A DNA stretch of 9,980 nucleotides from JBFKOL01 sp041628815. Lineage in GTDB: Bacteria > Bacteroidota > Bacteroidia > Chitinophagales > Saprospiraceae. The DNA lies in assembly GCA_041628815.1 (NCBI GenBank), contig JBFKOL010000145.1:1-9980 (forward strand), written 5' to 3'. The translations under genes and the position numbers were made by a program. The notes beneath the pieces are model-generated. The model was not told the origin of the DNA. It did no database searches and was given only the letters and a program-made list of their open reading frames with translations. Shown here one piece after another: positions 1-6,360 of this stretch; positions within the stretch are counted from its first letter, which is position 1, and each line of letters opens with the position of its first letter.

Positions 1-1
1 A

Positions 2-613
2 AAAGAGGAGTCGTTGCCTAAAAGTGAGGTAAAGCTACAACTGCTCAAGATGACCATTGATCAGTTGACCGGTGCCGGCTATGTATATATTGGCATGGAT
101 CATTTTGCCAAACCACAAGATGAACTGACCCTAGCCTTACAGGAAGGAACTTTATACCGAAATTTCCAGGGATATTCTACTCATTCAGGCGTCAATCTAT
201 TTGCCTTTGGCATCTCAGGGATTGGAATGCTATCTGGTCTGTATACGCAAAATCATAAAAAACTACAGGAATATTATGCTGCCCTGGATCAAGAAAGACT
301 TCCGGTTAATAAGGGCATTGTGTTAACAAAAGATGATAAGGTGAGAAGAAAGGTGATCACCAATCTTATGTGCCACTTCAAGCTGCAAAAGTCATCTATA
401 GAAGCACAATACAATCTTCACTTTGATGAATATTTTTCGGTTGCATTACAGCAATTGAAAAGCCTTGAGCAGGACGGCCTTGTTGAATTGCACGCTGACC
501 AGATCCTTGTCACCAGTGCCGGCAGGATGCTGATCCGGAACATCGCCATGTGTTTTGATGCATACCTGACCGATTCAACCAGCCCCAGGCCTCAATATTC
601 AAGAACCGTTTGA
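2..613 (+). CDS. hemN: oxygen-independent coproporphyrinogen III oxidase HemN, C-terminal part
   Basis: This is the last ~203 codons of a radical-SAM enzyme that oxidatively decarboxylates coproporphyrinogen III to protoporphyrinogen IX without oxygen, in cytoplasmic heme synthesis. The reading frame is open to the left edge, so the gene begins outside the window. The TTG at 14 is an internal codon, because the preceding in-frame residues KEES also fit the family. HemN landmarks visible are YIGMDHFAKPQDEL, RNFQGYSTHSG (QGYTT in the E. coli protein), a glycine-rich GISGIGMLSG segment, a GIVLTKDDKVRRKVI stretch, and the ending LIRNIAMCFDAYL. The radical-SAM CxxxCxxC cluster motif would lie in the missing N-terminal half. 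The C-terminus ends SRTV, like E. coli HemN (SRVI), so the 3' end looks complete. The next gene starts 585 nt away, so it is probably not in the same operon. Confidence 0.95.
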   Translation, partial: KEESLPKSEVKLQLLKMTIDQLTGAGYVYIGMDHFAKPQDELTLALQEGTLYRNFQGYSTHSGVNLFAFGISGIGMLSGLYTQNHKKLQEYYAALDQERLPVNKGIVLTKDDKVRRKVITNLMCHFKLQKSSIEAQYNLHFDEYFSVALQQLKSLEQDGLVELHADQILVTSAGRMLIRNIAMCFDAYLTDSTSPRPQYSRTV

Positions 614-1198
614 TCAAAACCAATTAGATTTTGAGTTAATGTGTTAGGTCAAGACATAGGTTCGAGACAAACGAAAAACATTCACTCTGAAAATGAAGAA
701 TGATATTGATTCTATCCAATAGAAAAAAATCAAATTGACCCCTACAACCAGCAATTGGGTACTGGCTACCTGCTCATCACTTCCGTATAGCTTTTTAACA
801 ATCGACCGATGCCTTCATCAACTTCTGAAGCTCAATTTGCCCATGCGCACATGTTATATCATAGCATGCCTGCTATACGACAACTGATATTTGAAGGGTT
901 TTTTAATCTTTCGACTACCACATTGCCAAATGTCGGCCAATTCAATTTTCCGGCCTGACGATTGAAGCACCCTAATTCCCTTTTCTAATTTTTTTTTGAC
1001 AATGGTGATCCGATTCGCCGATACCACCCGTATATCATGAAACGGGTGATAAAAAACCGAAACAAATCGCGTTCATCCGTTGGAAAATGGTCCAGGTGAA
1101 AGCATCTGGGTCTCAAAACCCTATTGTTTATTTCTACTGGCTGAAAGACTATTTGCACAAACGCAACCAGCCAGTGAAACCTTTTAAAAAATGTTCAA
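614..1198. other. intergenic region, no gene recognised
   Basis: This 585-nt stretch separates hemN from the DUF4331 gene. No coding frame resembling a known family was seen. It holds two short dyads: ATAGCA-TGCC-TGCTAT at 861-876 and a 7-bp dyad at 1025-1048. A near-consensus Bacteroidota -7 box, GATATTTG, lies at 886-893 with no good -33 box. The promoter of the downstream cluster should lie here, but it cannot be placed with confidence. No terminator with a clear U-run follows hemN; the TCAAAA/TTTTGA dyad at 614-634 is weak. Confidence 0.6.
1025..1048. repeat. 7-bp inverted repeat upstream of DUF4331 gene
   Basis: CACCCGT (1025-1031) and ACGGGTG (1042-1048) are perfect inverted copies separated by 10 nt. 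They lie about 150 nt before the first gene of the cluster. The spacing, about 17 nt centre to centre, would suit a dimeric regulator or an RNA hairpin. There is no T-run after it on either strand, so it is not an intrinsic terminator. Its role is unknown. Confidence 0.4.
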
Positions 1199-1915
1199 AT
1201 GAAAAAAATTATTTTAATGACCAGCCTGGCTACTTTGCTGGGATTGTTCTTTTGGCTCAATGCAGCCGACCATATCGACGCCCCTGCCGTGGGATCGCTC
1301 GATACCGGCAGCGGTCCATCTGACATAACAGATTATTATGCCTTTGAGAGCCCTTCCAATAGCGACAACTATGTCTTTGTCTGTAATGTATCCGGACTGA
1401 CTGCTCCATCAGCCACTTCGCAGGCAACTTTCGTGGACGATGTTATGTATGAATTCAACATCGATACAGACGGCGACCTAGTGGAAGACCTGGTCATCCA
1501 GGCCATCATAAGAAATGGTAAAGTAATCACTTATGGCCCTGTGACTCCTGCCACTACAGGAATAGAAAGCAACATTTACAACGGCTCAAGGACTGCTGCG
1601 GCAGTTACAAGTTATGGCGAACAACCTTCTATCGGTACCCATAATGGCATTAAGGTTTTTGCGGGACCACGCGATGATCCGTTTTTTATGGATTTCTTCC
1701 GTTTTGTGGACATCGTCAATGGCGTCGGTGCATCTCTTGAATTCGATGTCCCGGAACCAATGGATGGTATTGCGTACCCCACTTCATTCCGTGACGAGGG
1801 TCAAGATACATTCGCAGGAACCAATGTACTTTCCGTAGTGATCGAGGTACCCAAAGACATGTTGGGTTCATCGGACCAATTCAGCTCATGGGTCGAAGCC
1901 AAGGTCAGGCAATAG
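1199..1915 (+). CDS. secreted DUF4331 family protein (N-terminal-half type)
   Basis: This 238-residue protein has a signal peptide at residues 1-23: a KK start, a hydrophobic core, and likely cleavage after NAA. The mature chain begins DHIDAP, the hallmark opening of DUF4331 proteins, followed by SDITDYYAF (41-49), an EFNIDTDGDLVEDLVIQ segment (85-101), FAGPRDDPFFMDF (154-166) and GTNVLSVVIEVPKDML (207-222). These are the landmarks of the N-terminal and central DUF4331 region. The C-terminal MGRPAIN...FPYLA part is absent here and occurs in the next gene, 45 nt downstream. The function of DUF4331 is not known, and the protein is presumably periplasmic or extracellular. The ATG is preceded by the A/T-rich stretch CTTTTAAAAAATGTTCAA, typical for a phylum that hardly uses Shine-Dalgarno sites. 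It is probably the first gene of a cluster running to the anti-sigma gene. Confidence 0.85.
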   Translation: MKKIILMTSLATLLGLFFWLNAADHIDAPAVGSLDTGSGPSDITDYYAFESPSNSDNYVFVCNVSGLTAPSATSQATFVDDVMYEFNIDTDGDLVEDLVIQAIIRNGKVITYGPVTPATTGIESNIYNGSRTAAAVTSYGEQPSIGTHNGIKVFAGPRDDPFFMDFFRFVDIVNGVGASLEFDVPEPMDGIAYPTSFRDEGQDTFAGTNVLSVVIEVPKDMLGSSDQFSSWVEAKVRQ

Positions 1916-1960
1916 AAGATCCGTCAAACTATCCTTTTAAAAATTTAAACAAACACAATT

Positions 1961-2806
1961 ATGAAAATATTGAATTTCGCTTTCTCATTGATTTTATTCG
2001 CCTGCATCACCTCTTGCGGTGATGATGATATGGACAACCCCATTGAATTCCCCGAACCTCCAACCGTCGACTTTGCCATGAACCAGACGGTGGACATTGC
2101 TTCGACGGTCCTTATCGAAGCCAACGTGTCGTCGACCACTGGTTCGATTACCTACGATTGGTCTGTGACTGATCCGGATGGACAGCCCGTGAATGTCAGC
2201 AACGACAAAATGATTTCATTTGATGCCGATAAACCTGGTATCTACGATGTAATGGTTTCGGTGACCACGGAAGGGGGCACCACAACGGAATCCGGCCAGG
2301 TGAACGTGACGAATCCCACCTATGTCACTATAGACCAGATGGGTCGCCCGGCAATCAATACTGTCTTCAATTTCTTTTCTTCGGGTGAAACCAAGAACAA
2401 CTACAACATGACAACTCCTGAAGGTGGTAATGCAGACCCTGCAGCCTTTAAAGCCATCCTTGACGCGCTTCAAAGGTACGCCGGGCTAGATGCAGCCGCT
2501 TACCGAAACGTTCTCGGACTGGACAACGCCACTACAGCTGCGGTGCTTTCTAGCGACGTCCTGATGTCCAATAAAAATTTTCCTTCAACTTATGGGCCAA
2601 CGGATCTGAGCAACCTAAGCCTGGGGGAAAACCTACTCAATGGTAGAGGTTTGAACGATGATGTCGTAGATGTCACTTTGATCCTTGCTTTTGGCGGAGA
2701 CCTATCAAATCTTACAGAAGTACAAGCAGGTCTCATCAGTGACAATGTCCATGAGAATGACGTCAGTCATTCCGATTCGTTCCCGTATTTGGCCCCGGCC
2801 AACTGA
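1961..2806 (+). CDS. PKD-like domain lipoprotein with DUF4331-like C-terminal region
   Basis: This 281-residue protein has a type II signal peptide with lipobox ITSC (Cys19), followed by GDDDMD. An acidic patch directly after the Cys resembles the lipoprotein export signals that take Bacteroidota lipoproteins to the cell surface, so surface display is likely but inferred. Residues ~33-118 look like a PKD/immunoglobulin-like beta-sandwich (TYDWSVTDPDG, then GIYDVMVSV). Residues ~122-281 carry what I recognise as the C-terminal DUF4331 landmarks: DQMGRPAINTVFNFF, LSSDVLMSN, LNGRGLNDDVVDVTLILAFGG and the ending SFPYLAPAN. It follows the DUF4331 gene by 45 nt on the same strand and lacks that protein's DHIDAP...DITD start. 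The two proteins therefore look like complementary halves, perhaps partners. An intrinsic terminator follows 23 nt after the stop codon. Confidence 0.78.
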   Translation: MKILNFAFSLILFACITSCGDDDMDNPIEFPEPPTVDFAMNQTVDIASTVLIEANVSSTTGSITYDWSVTDPDGQPVNVSNDKMISFDADKPGIYDVMVSVTTEGGTTTESGQVNVTNPTYVTIDQMGRPAINTVFNFFSSGETKNNYNMTTPEGGNADPAAFKAILDALQRYAGLDAAAYRNVLGLDNATTAAVLSSDVLMSNKNFPSTYGPTDLSNLSLGENLLNGRGLNDDVVDVTLILAFGGDLSNLTEVQAGLISDNVHENDVSHSDSFPYLAPAN

Positions 2807-2828
2807 TGGGTACTTAATTTGAAATTAT

Positions 2829-2853
2829 AAGGGGGCTTTGACCCCCCTTTTTT
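2829..2853 (+). terminator. intrinsic terminator between the lipoprotein genes
   Basis: AAGGGGG (2829-2835) pairs with CCCCCTT (2843-2849) around a 7-nt loop, and a T-run covers 2848-2853. This is a classical G/C stem with a U-tract, placed just after the 2806 stop. It ends only 13 nt before the ATG of the next gene, so the downstream genes depend on read-through or on a promoter embedded here. It may set a lower expression level for them. Confidence 0.8.
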
Positions 2854-2866
2854 AAAAAATACAACA

Positions 2867-4213
2867 ATGAAGAAGTATATTTTTTTGACCGTCTCTGCGG
2901 TCCTCTCTTTGATTCAGCTTTCATGTATCTCCGTCTCCCACCCTGATACACCGGTAGTCAACCAGGAAACCGTACTTGAAATGGCGACGGAAGCAGTCAA
3001 AAGTCAGTTGGTAAAGAACGAAGAACAACGCCTGCACCAGGAGATCTCTTTCTGGCAAAAAAAGTTGCAGGACAGCGACCAGGGTTTTCTCTTCTCTACC
3101 AGGCTGGCAGAATGCTATTCCTCACTGTTTGAACTGACAGGCGAAATCCACTATCTCGAGCTATCGGATCAATTCCACCGGCATACCCTTGCAGGTGTTA
3201 GAAATCATGAAAAAACGCCTGCTCTTCTCGGGTTGAGTGCCAATGCGATGAAACGACACGACTTTGACGGTGCCCTATCCTATTGTCAAAAAGCGTCTGG
3301 CCAGGATAAGGAAAACTACGGGATCATACTCACTTCTTTTGACGCCGAAATGGAGTTGGGCAACTATGCCATCGCTCGGTACATCATCGAGCATTATGCC
3401 AACCCTGCCTCGTTCGACTATCTCGTCAGGTACGCCAAATGGCAAGATCATGACGGTGACCTAGAAGGCGCCATAGGCACCATGGAAAACGCGCTATCTA
3501 TGGTAAAGAACATAAACCCACAACGCTACATCTGGGCACTCTCCATGCTTGCCGAAATGTACGGACATGACGGCCAGATAGACAGGTCGTATGACTTTTT
3601 CATGAATGTGTTGGAGCAGGACCCCAGCAATATCCACGCTCTGAAAGGGATAGCATGGATTGCGTTTGCACATGACGACTCACCCGGTTTTTCGAAGAGA
3701 TTACTCCATATGGCCTATGCCATAAAACCTGTTCCCGACCTGTTGCTAGCATTGGCAGAAATAGCAGAACACGAACAAGACCTCAACCTCGCGAAAGAAT
3801 ATCAACAACAATATCTCGAGCTTTTAGAACGAAATGGATCACATGACCTGTACGCTTCAACGACCATCGATGTTTTAATTGACATGGGTCGAGCCGATAA
3901 AGCTGTAAGCCTTGCTTCAAAAGAGTATGAGAAAAGACCGACTACAGAGATTGCTTCCCTTCTTGCATGGGCTTACTTTCATTTCGGCGACCCTGAAACA
4001 GCAGTGGCAATGGTCAAAGAAAAAATCCTGGGACAGTCCCATGAGCCGGCTACCCTGTACCGCAGCGGGGTCATTCTAAGGGAAACGGGAAATGAACCGC
4101 AAGGGAGGTTAACATTGGTCGAAGCATCCAATGCGCAGTTCGAACTGGGACCCGTTGTTCACGATGATATTTTGCGGCGCCTAAAATCAAAAGACTTTTT
4201 GGTCTACCGCTGA
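2867..4213 (+). CDS. TPR-repeat lipoprotein, function unknown
   Basis: This 448-residue protein is mostly helical with tetratricopeptide-like repeats. The N-terminus MKKYIFLTVSAVLSLIQLSC gives a signal peptide ending at Cys20. The -3 residue of the lipobox is Gln, which is not ideal, so lipidation is likely rather than certain. Helix pairs with TPR-type spacing run from ~residue 85 onward. Examples are HDFDGALSYCQKASGQD, DHDGDLEGAIGTMENALSM, GQIDRSYDFFMNVLEQDPSNIHALKGIAW, LAEIAEHEQDLNLAKEYQQQYLELL and AWAYFHFGDPETAVAMV. No catalytic motif was seen, so it probably acts as an envelope protein-protein interaction scaffold. It lies between the DUF4331 pair (behind a terminator) and the sigma gene, which suggests a role in the same envelope system. 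This assignment is by fold only; no specific orthologue was recognised. Confidence 0.8.
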   Translation: MKKYIFLTVSAVLSLIQLSCISVSHPDTPVVNQETVLEMATEAVKSQLVKNEEQRLHQEISFWQKKLQDSDQGFLFSTRLAECYSSLFELTGEIHYLELSDQFHRHTLAGVRNHEKTPALLGLSANAMKRHDFDGALSYCQKASGQDKENYGIILTSFDAEMELGNYAIARYIIEHYANPASFDYLVRYAKWQDHDGDLEGAIGTMENALSMVKNINPQRYIWALSMLAEMYGHDGQIDRSYDFFMNVLEQDPSNIHALKGIAWIAFAHDDSPGFSKRLLHMAYAIKPVPDLLLALAEIAEHEQDLNLAKEYQQQYLELLERNGSHDLYASTTIDVLIDMGRADKAVSLASKEYEKRPTTEIASLLAWAYFHFGDPETAVAMVKEKILGQSHEPATLYRSGVILRETGNEPQGRLTLVEASNAQFELGPVVHDDILRRLKSKDFLVYR

Positions 4214-4307
4214 AAGTGACCAGCGGGTCAACTATTTGAAAACGCCGTATCCGTGCACATGCCGGATTATATCGCTTTTTTCCTATTATGCACAAAAATC
4301 AAACGGT

Positions 4308-4889
4308 GTGACAGAAATTGTTGAAATGATCCGGCAGCGTAACGAGAAGGGGCTGTCGTTGCTCTATGACCGGTATGCTCCCACCTTGCTCGGCATCATC
4401 GTCGGGGTGGTAAAGAGAAGAGACATCGGTGAGGAAGTATTACAACAGTCCCTGCTCAAGGCGTGGAATCACATCGACAAATTCAACGAAGAAAAGGCCA
4501 GTTTTTTCACGTGGCTCATGACAATCGCTCGCCGCACGGCCATAGATCAAGCTAGACTTGTGGGAAACAGGATTGTCGCAGGCCCTATGGAGGTGCCCGA
4601 GACAGCAGATGACTCTGCTGCCAAAGGAGCCTCTGACGGGATGGATGCCGACCGCCTCCTCCGCGTACTCGATCATGACCAACGCGCCGTACTCGACATG
4701 ATCTATCTACAAGGTCATACGCATCGCGATACCGCAGAAATTTTACAGATCCCGTTGGGTACCGTGAAGTCAAGGTTGAGACTCGGTATAGCTGCCTTGC
4801 GAAAAGAGCTTCAATCCGAGAAAAAATTGTTTCTCGGGTTCCTGATGACGTTAATCATGGTCCTATTAATTCGCAGTCTATGGATTTAA
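4308..4889 (+). CDS. ECF-type RNA polymerase sigma factor with hydrophobic C-terminal tail
   Basis: From the preferred GTG start this is a 193-residue sigma-70 family protein of the ECF/SigK-like kind. Region 2 spans ~15-85 (GLSLLYDRYAPTLLGII, EEVLQQSLLKAWNHID, SFFTWLMTIARRTAIDQAR). An acidic linker follows, then region 4 at ~115-168 (DQRAVLDMIYLQGHTHRDTAEIL, PLGTVKSRLRLGIAALRKEL), whose GTVKSRL segment is the DNA-recognition helix. The frame is open back to a TTG at 4236, but those extra residues (KTPYPCTCRIISLF...) do not look like the family. The GTG start gives MTEIVEMIRQRNEKG, the usual beginning, and ATG 4326 is a third option. After region 4 the chain ends in LFLGFLMTLIMVLLIRSLWI (174-193), which is long enough for a membrane helix and unusual for a sigma factor. 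The last 10 nt overlap the anti-sigma gene, indicating translational coupling. It probably autoregulates this cluster. Confidence 0.88.
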   Translation: MTEIVEMIRQRNEKGLSLLYDRYAPTLLGIIVGVVKRRDIGEEVLQQSLLKAWNHIDKFNEEKASFFTWLMTIARRTAIDQARLVGNRIVAGPMEVPETADDSAAKGASDGMDADRLLRVLDHDQRAVLDMIYLQGHTHRDTAEILQIPLGTVKSRLRLGIAALRKELQSEKKLFLGFLMTLIMVLLIRSLWI

Positions 4890-5659
4890 ATCAGATCAGG
4901 AAATCGGGTTTGTTGGAATTGTATGTCCTCGGTGACTGCAGCCTGGCGGAACAGGTTATGATTGAAGAGGCCATGCAAAAATATCCAGAGCTGAAAAAGG
5001 ACCTTTACGAGATCGGTCATGCCCTCGAGCATTATGCAGCTGTCCGTAAGGTGAAGCCGTCCGGTCCTGTCAAAGATCATCTTTTTGATCGTCTTCAGGA
5101 AGCCGGTCATCGAGCAGCCCAGGATGCCCATAAACCACCTGAAGGAGTAACCAGATCCATGGGGTGGGCATTGCCCCTGGCACTGTTGGGATTGGTCGCC
5201 TTAGCTCTTGGATGGTATTTCAGTCATCGCAACACCCAGACTTTACAATCTCAACTTGTCGACCAACAAGTGGCCTGTGACTCTTTGCAACAAGAGAATC
5301 TGCGGCAATATGCTACACTCGAGCAGCTCCAGGACCCGGGAAATCGCGTACTGGCGTTCCAGCCTACGGGCAATTTTGAGAATACCGACCTGCTACTCCT
5401 ATACAATGAAGCTTCCCGGACGAACTTCATCCAGGTACGCGGTATCCCGCAGATTACCCCATCACAAAGCTTTCAGTTGTGGTCACTCAAGCAAGGACAG
5501 GATCCCATACCACTTACGGTGTTCCAGGGTGACGAGGGACTGTTTATCCCGGTGAGCTTTGAAGAAGGAACACAGACTTATGCCATTACGATCGAGCCAC
5601 TCGGTGGAAGTGAAACCCCTACACTTCAGAATCTTATAGGAACGGTGGCGGTGTCGTAG
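4880..5659 (+). CDS. RskA-like membrane anti-sigma factor
   Basis: This 259-residue single-pass inner-membrane protein would hold the neighbouring sigma factor inactive. Residues 1-60 form the cytoplasmic sigma-binding part; SGLLELYVLGDCSLAEQVMIEE matches the E/LYVLG-LS-E pattern of anti-sigma-K type N-termini. No HxxxCxxC zinc motif is present, as expected for RskA-like rather than ZAS proteins. A transmembrane segment lies at ~95-114 (GWALPLALLGLVALALGWYF). A likely coiled coil follows (118-150, QTLQSQLVDQQVACDSLQQE), and then an extracytoplasmic RskA C-terminal domain (~155-258) with FQLWSLKQGQDPIPLTVF and AITIEPLGGSETPT. The last stretch is very close to the EPxGGSxxPT signature of that family. 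It starts inside the sigma gene with ATG 4880. The signal it senses is unknown and could be release by regulated proteolysis, as in RskA. Confidence 0.88.
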   Translation: MDLNQIRKSGLLELYVLGDCSLAEQVMIEEAMQKYPELKKDLYEIGHALEHYAAVRKVKPSGPVKDHLFDRLQEAGHRAAQDAHKPPEGVTRSMGWALPLALLGLVALALGWYFSHRNTQTLQSQLVDQQVACDSLQQENLRQYATLEQLQDPGNRVLAFQPTGNFENTDLLLLYNEASRTNFIQVRGIPQITPSQSFQLWSLKQGQDPIPLTVFQGDEGLFIPVSFEEGTQTYAITIEPLGGSETPTLQNLIGTVAVS

Positions 5660-5757
5660 CAGTTAACGAAAAGAGAAAGGCCTGTTGAGAATTTCATGAA
5701 GGTCGGGATCTATCACAATGTATACTGACAAGTTATACACATTCAATAACCCGATAT

Positions 5758-5790
5758 TTTGTCATTAAAATTTGAATTAGATTATATTTG
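5758..5790 (+). promoter_or_regulatory. Bacteroidota-type promoter for tRNA-Gly
   Basis: TTTG at 5758-5761 and TATATTTG at 5783-5790 match the phylum's -33 TTTG and -7 TAnnTTTG boxes, with a 21-nt spacer. Transcription would start near 5796-5800, just before the tRNA at 5804. This is the best promoter seen in the window and supports the taxonomic placement. Confidence 0.75.
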
Positions 5791-5803
5791 CAGTCCGCAA
5801 AAA

Positions 5804-5876
5804 GCGAATGTAGCTCAGTTGGTAGAGCACAACCTTGCCAAGGTTGGGGTCGCGAGTTCGAGTCTCGTCATTCGCT
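5804..5876 (+). tRNA. tRNA-Gly (anticodon GCC)
   Basis: This is a 73-nt cloverleaf. The acceptor GCGAATG (5804-5810) pairs with CATTCGC (5869-5875), with discriminator T5876. The D arm is GCTCAGTTGGTAGAGC. The anticodon stem CAACC/GGTTG encloses the loop TTGCCAA, with GCC at 5837-5839. The T arm is GCGAG-TTCGAGT-CTCGT. The 3' CCA is not encoded. A strong promoter lies directly upstream, and an 8-bp tandem repeat and a four-helix-bundle gene begin within about 11 nt downstream, probably on the same transcript. Confidence 0.97.
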
Positions 5877-5887
5877 CGAAGTTAGTT

Positions 5888-5914
5888 GGTGAAGTGGTGA
5901 AGTGGTGAAGTGGT
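5888..5914 (+). repeat. 8-bp tandem repeat GGTGAAGT, left arm of inverted repeat
   Basis: Three exact copies of GGTGAAGT (5888-5895, 5896-5903, 5904-5911) are followed by a partial GGT. Positions 5889-5908 are a perfect 20-nt inverted match to 6328-6347, downstream of the four-helix gene. The two arms could pair in RNA and enclose the whole gene, or act as ends of a mobile unit. Confidence 0.85.
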
Positions 5915-5937
5915 TATCAAGGGTTACATTATGGTGT

Positions 5938-6288
5938 ATGAATCGGGAGGAATTACAGGAAAGGAACAAGGCCTTTGTTCTTTTTACCATTCAATGTTTG
6001 GAAGGTATATCTCGATCTGAAATATCCGGGATCATAACAAAACAACTTTTGCGTAGTGCGACATCGGTTGGAGCCAATTATAGGGCGGCCCGCCGGGCAA
6101 GATCGCAGTCGGCATTCTATTCGAAGATAGGTATAGTGGTCGAAGAAATAGATGAGGTTAATTATTGGATCGATCTGCTATGTGAATTAATGCCTGAAAA
6201 CGAGCGATTTAAGGATTTATACAATGAATCTGAGGAGCTTCTAAAAATTTATGCTTCTATGCGTAGAACCCTGAGAGCCAAGATTTGA
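5938..6288 (+). CDS. four-helix-bundle protein, 23S rRNA intervening-sequence family
   Basis: This 116-residue protein is of the S23/four-helix-bundle family (TIGR02436-like), first known from intervening sequences in 23S rRNA genes. It is related to the accessory Avd protein of diversity-generating retroelements. Conserved marks are KAFVLF near the start, the core TKQLLRSATSVGANYRAARRARS (35-57), FYSKIGIVVEEIDEVNYWIDLL (60-81), and a lysine/arginine-rich end. The frame is open upstream to a GTG at 5902, but those residues are translated from the tandem repeat. ATG 5938, giving MNREELQERNKAF, gives the normal family length. There is no Shine-Dalgarno site. The gene lies between inverted 8-bp tandem repeats and 61 nt downstream of tRNA-Gly. 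The molecular function of stand-alone copies is not established; a nucleic-acid-binding role is inferred from its basic surface and relatives. Confidence 0.9.
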   Translation: MNREELQERNKAFVLFTIQCLEGISRSEISGIITKQLLRSATSVGANYRAARRARSQSAFYSKIGIVVEEIDEVNYWIDLLCELMPENERFKDLYNESEELLKIYASMRRTLRAKI

Positions 6289-6320
6289 ATTCCTCTTCAT
6301 TTCATCCTGCCAAAGCCAGC

Positions 6321-6347
6321 CACCAAATCACCACTTCACCACTTCAC
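6321..6347 (-). repeat. 8-bp tandem repeat, right arm of inverted repeat
   Basis: On the plus strand this reads CACCAAAT followed by CACCACTT units. On the minus strand it is GGTGAAGT-type repeats ending in GGTGATTT. Positions 6328-6347 are the exact reverse complement of 5889-5908. It lies 33-40 nt after the four-helix gene stop and closes a ~460-nt repeat-bracketed unit. Confidence 0.85.
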
Positions 6348-6360
6348 AATTTGACTTCGT

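Noticed and set aside
14..16. TTG as a true start of a short HemN-like gene
   Set aside because: The frame continues to the left edge and the residues before it still fit HemN; it is a fragment cut by the window.
1025..1048. Terminator or riboswitch upstream of the DUF4331 gene
   Set aside because: No U-tract follows on either strand, and a single 7-bp hairpin matches no riboswitch class known to me.
1199..2806. Single DUF4331 gene split by a frameshift or sequencing error
   Set aside because: The second gene has its own start, lipobox signal peptide and PKD-like domain after a 45-nt gap, so the split is real.
4236..4307. TTG-initiated N-terminal extension of the sigma factor
   Set aside because: The 24 extra residues are Cys/Pro-rich and unlike sigma factor N-termini, while the GTG at 4308 gives the usual start.
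5902..5937. GTG-initiated extension of the four-helix-bundle protein
   Set aside because: The extra residues are encoded by the GGTGAAGT tandem repeat and sit outside the family's normal length.
5888..6347. CRISPR array or cas-related system
   Set aside because: The repeats are 8-bp head-to-tail units without unique spacers, and no cas gene is present.
5884..6352. Diversity-generating retroelement (Avd-like protein)
   Set aside because: No reverse transcriptase gene or template/variable repeat pair is visible; only the four-helix fold is shared.
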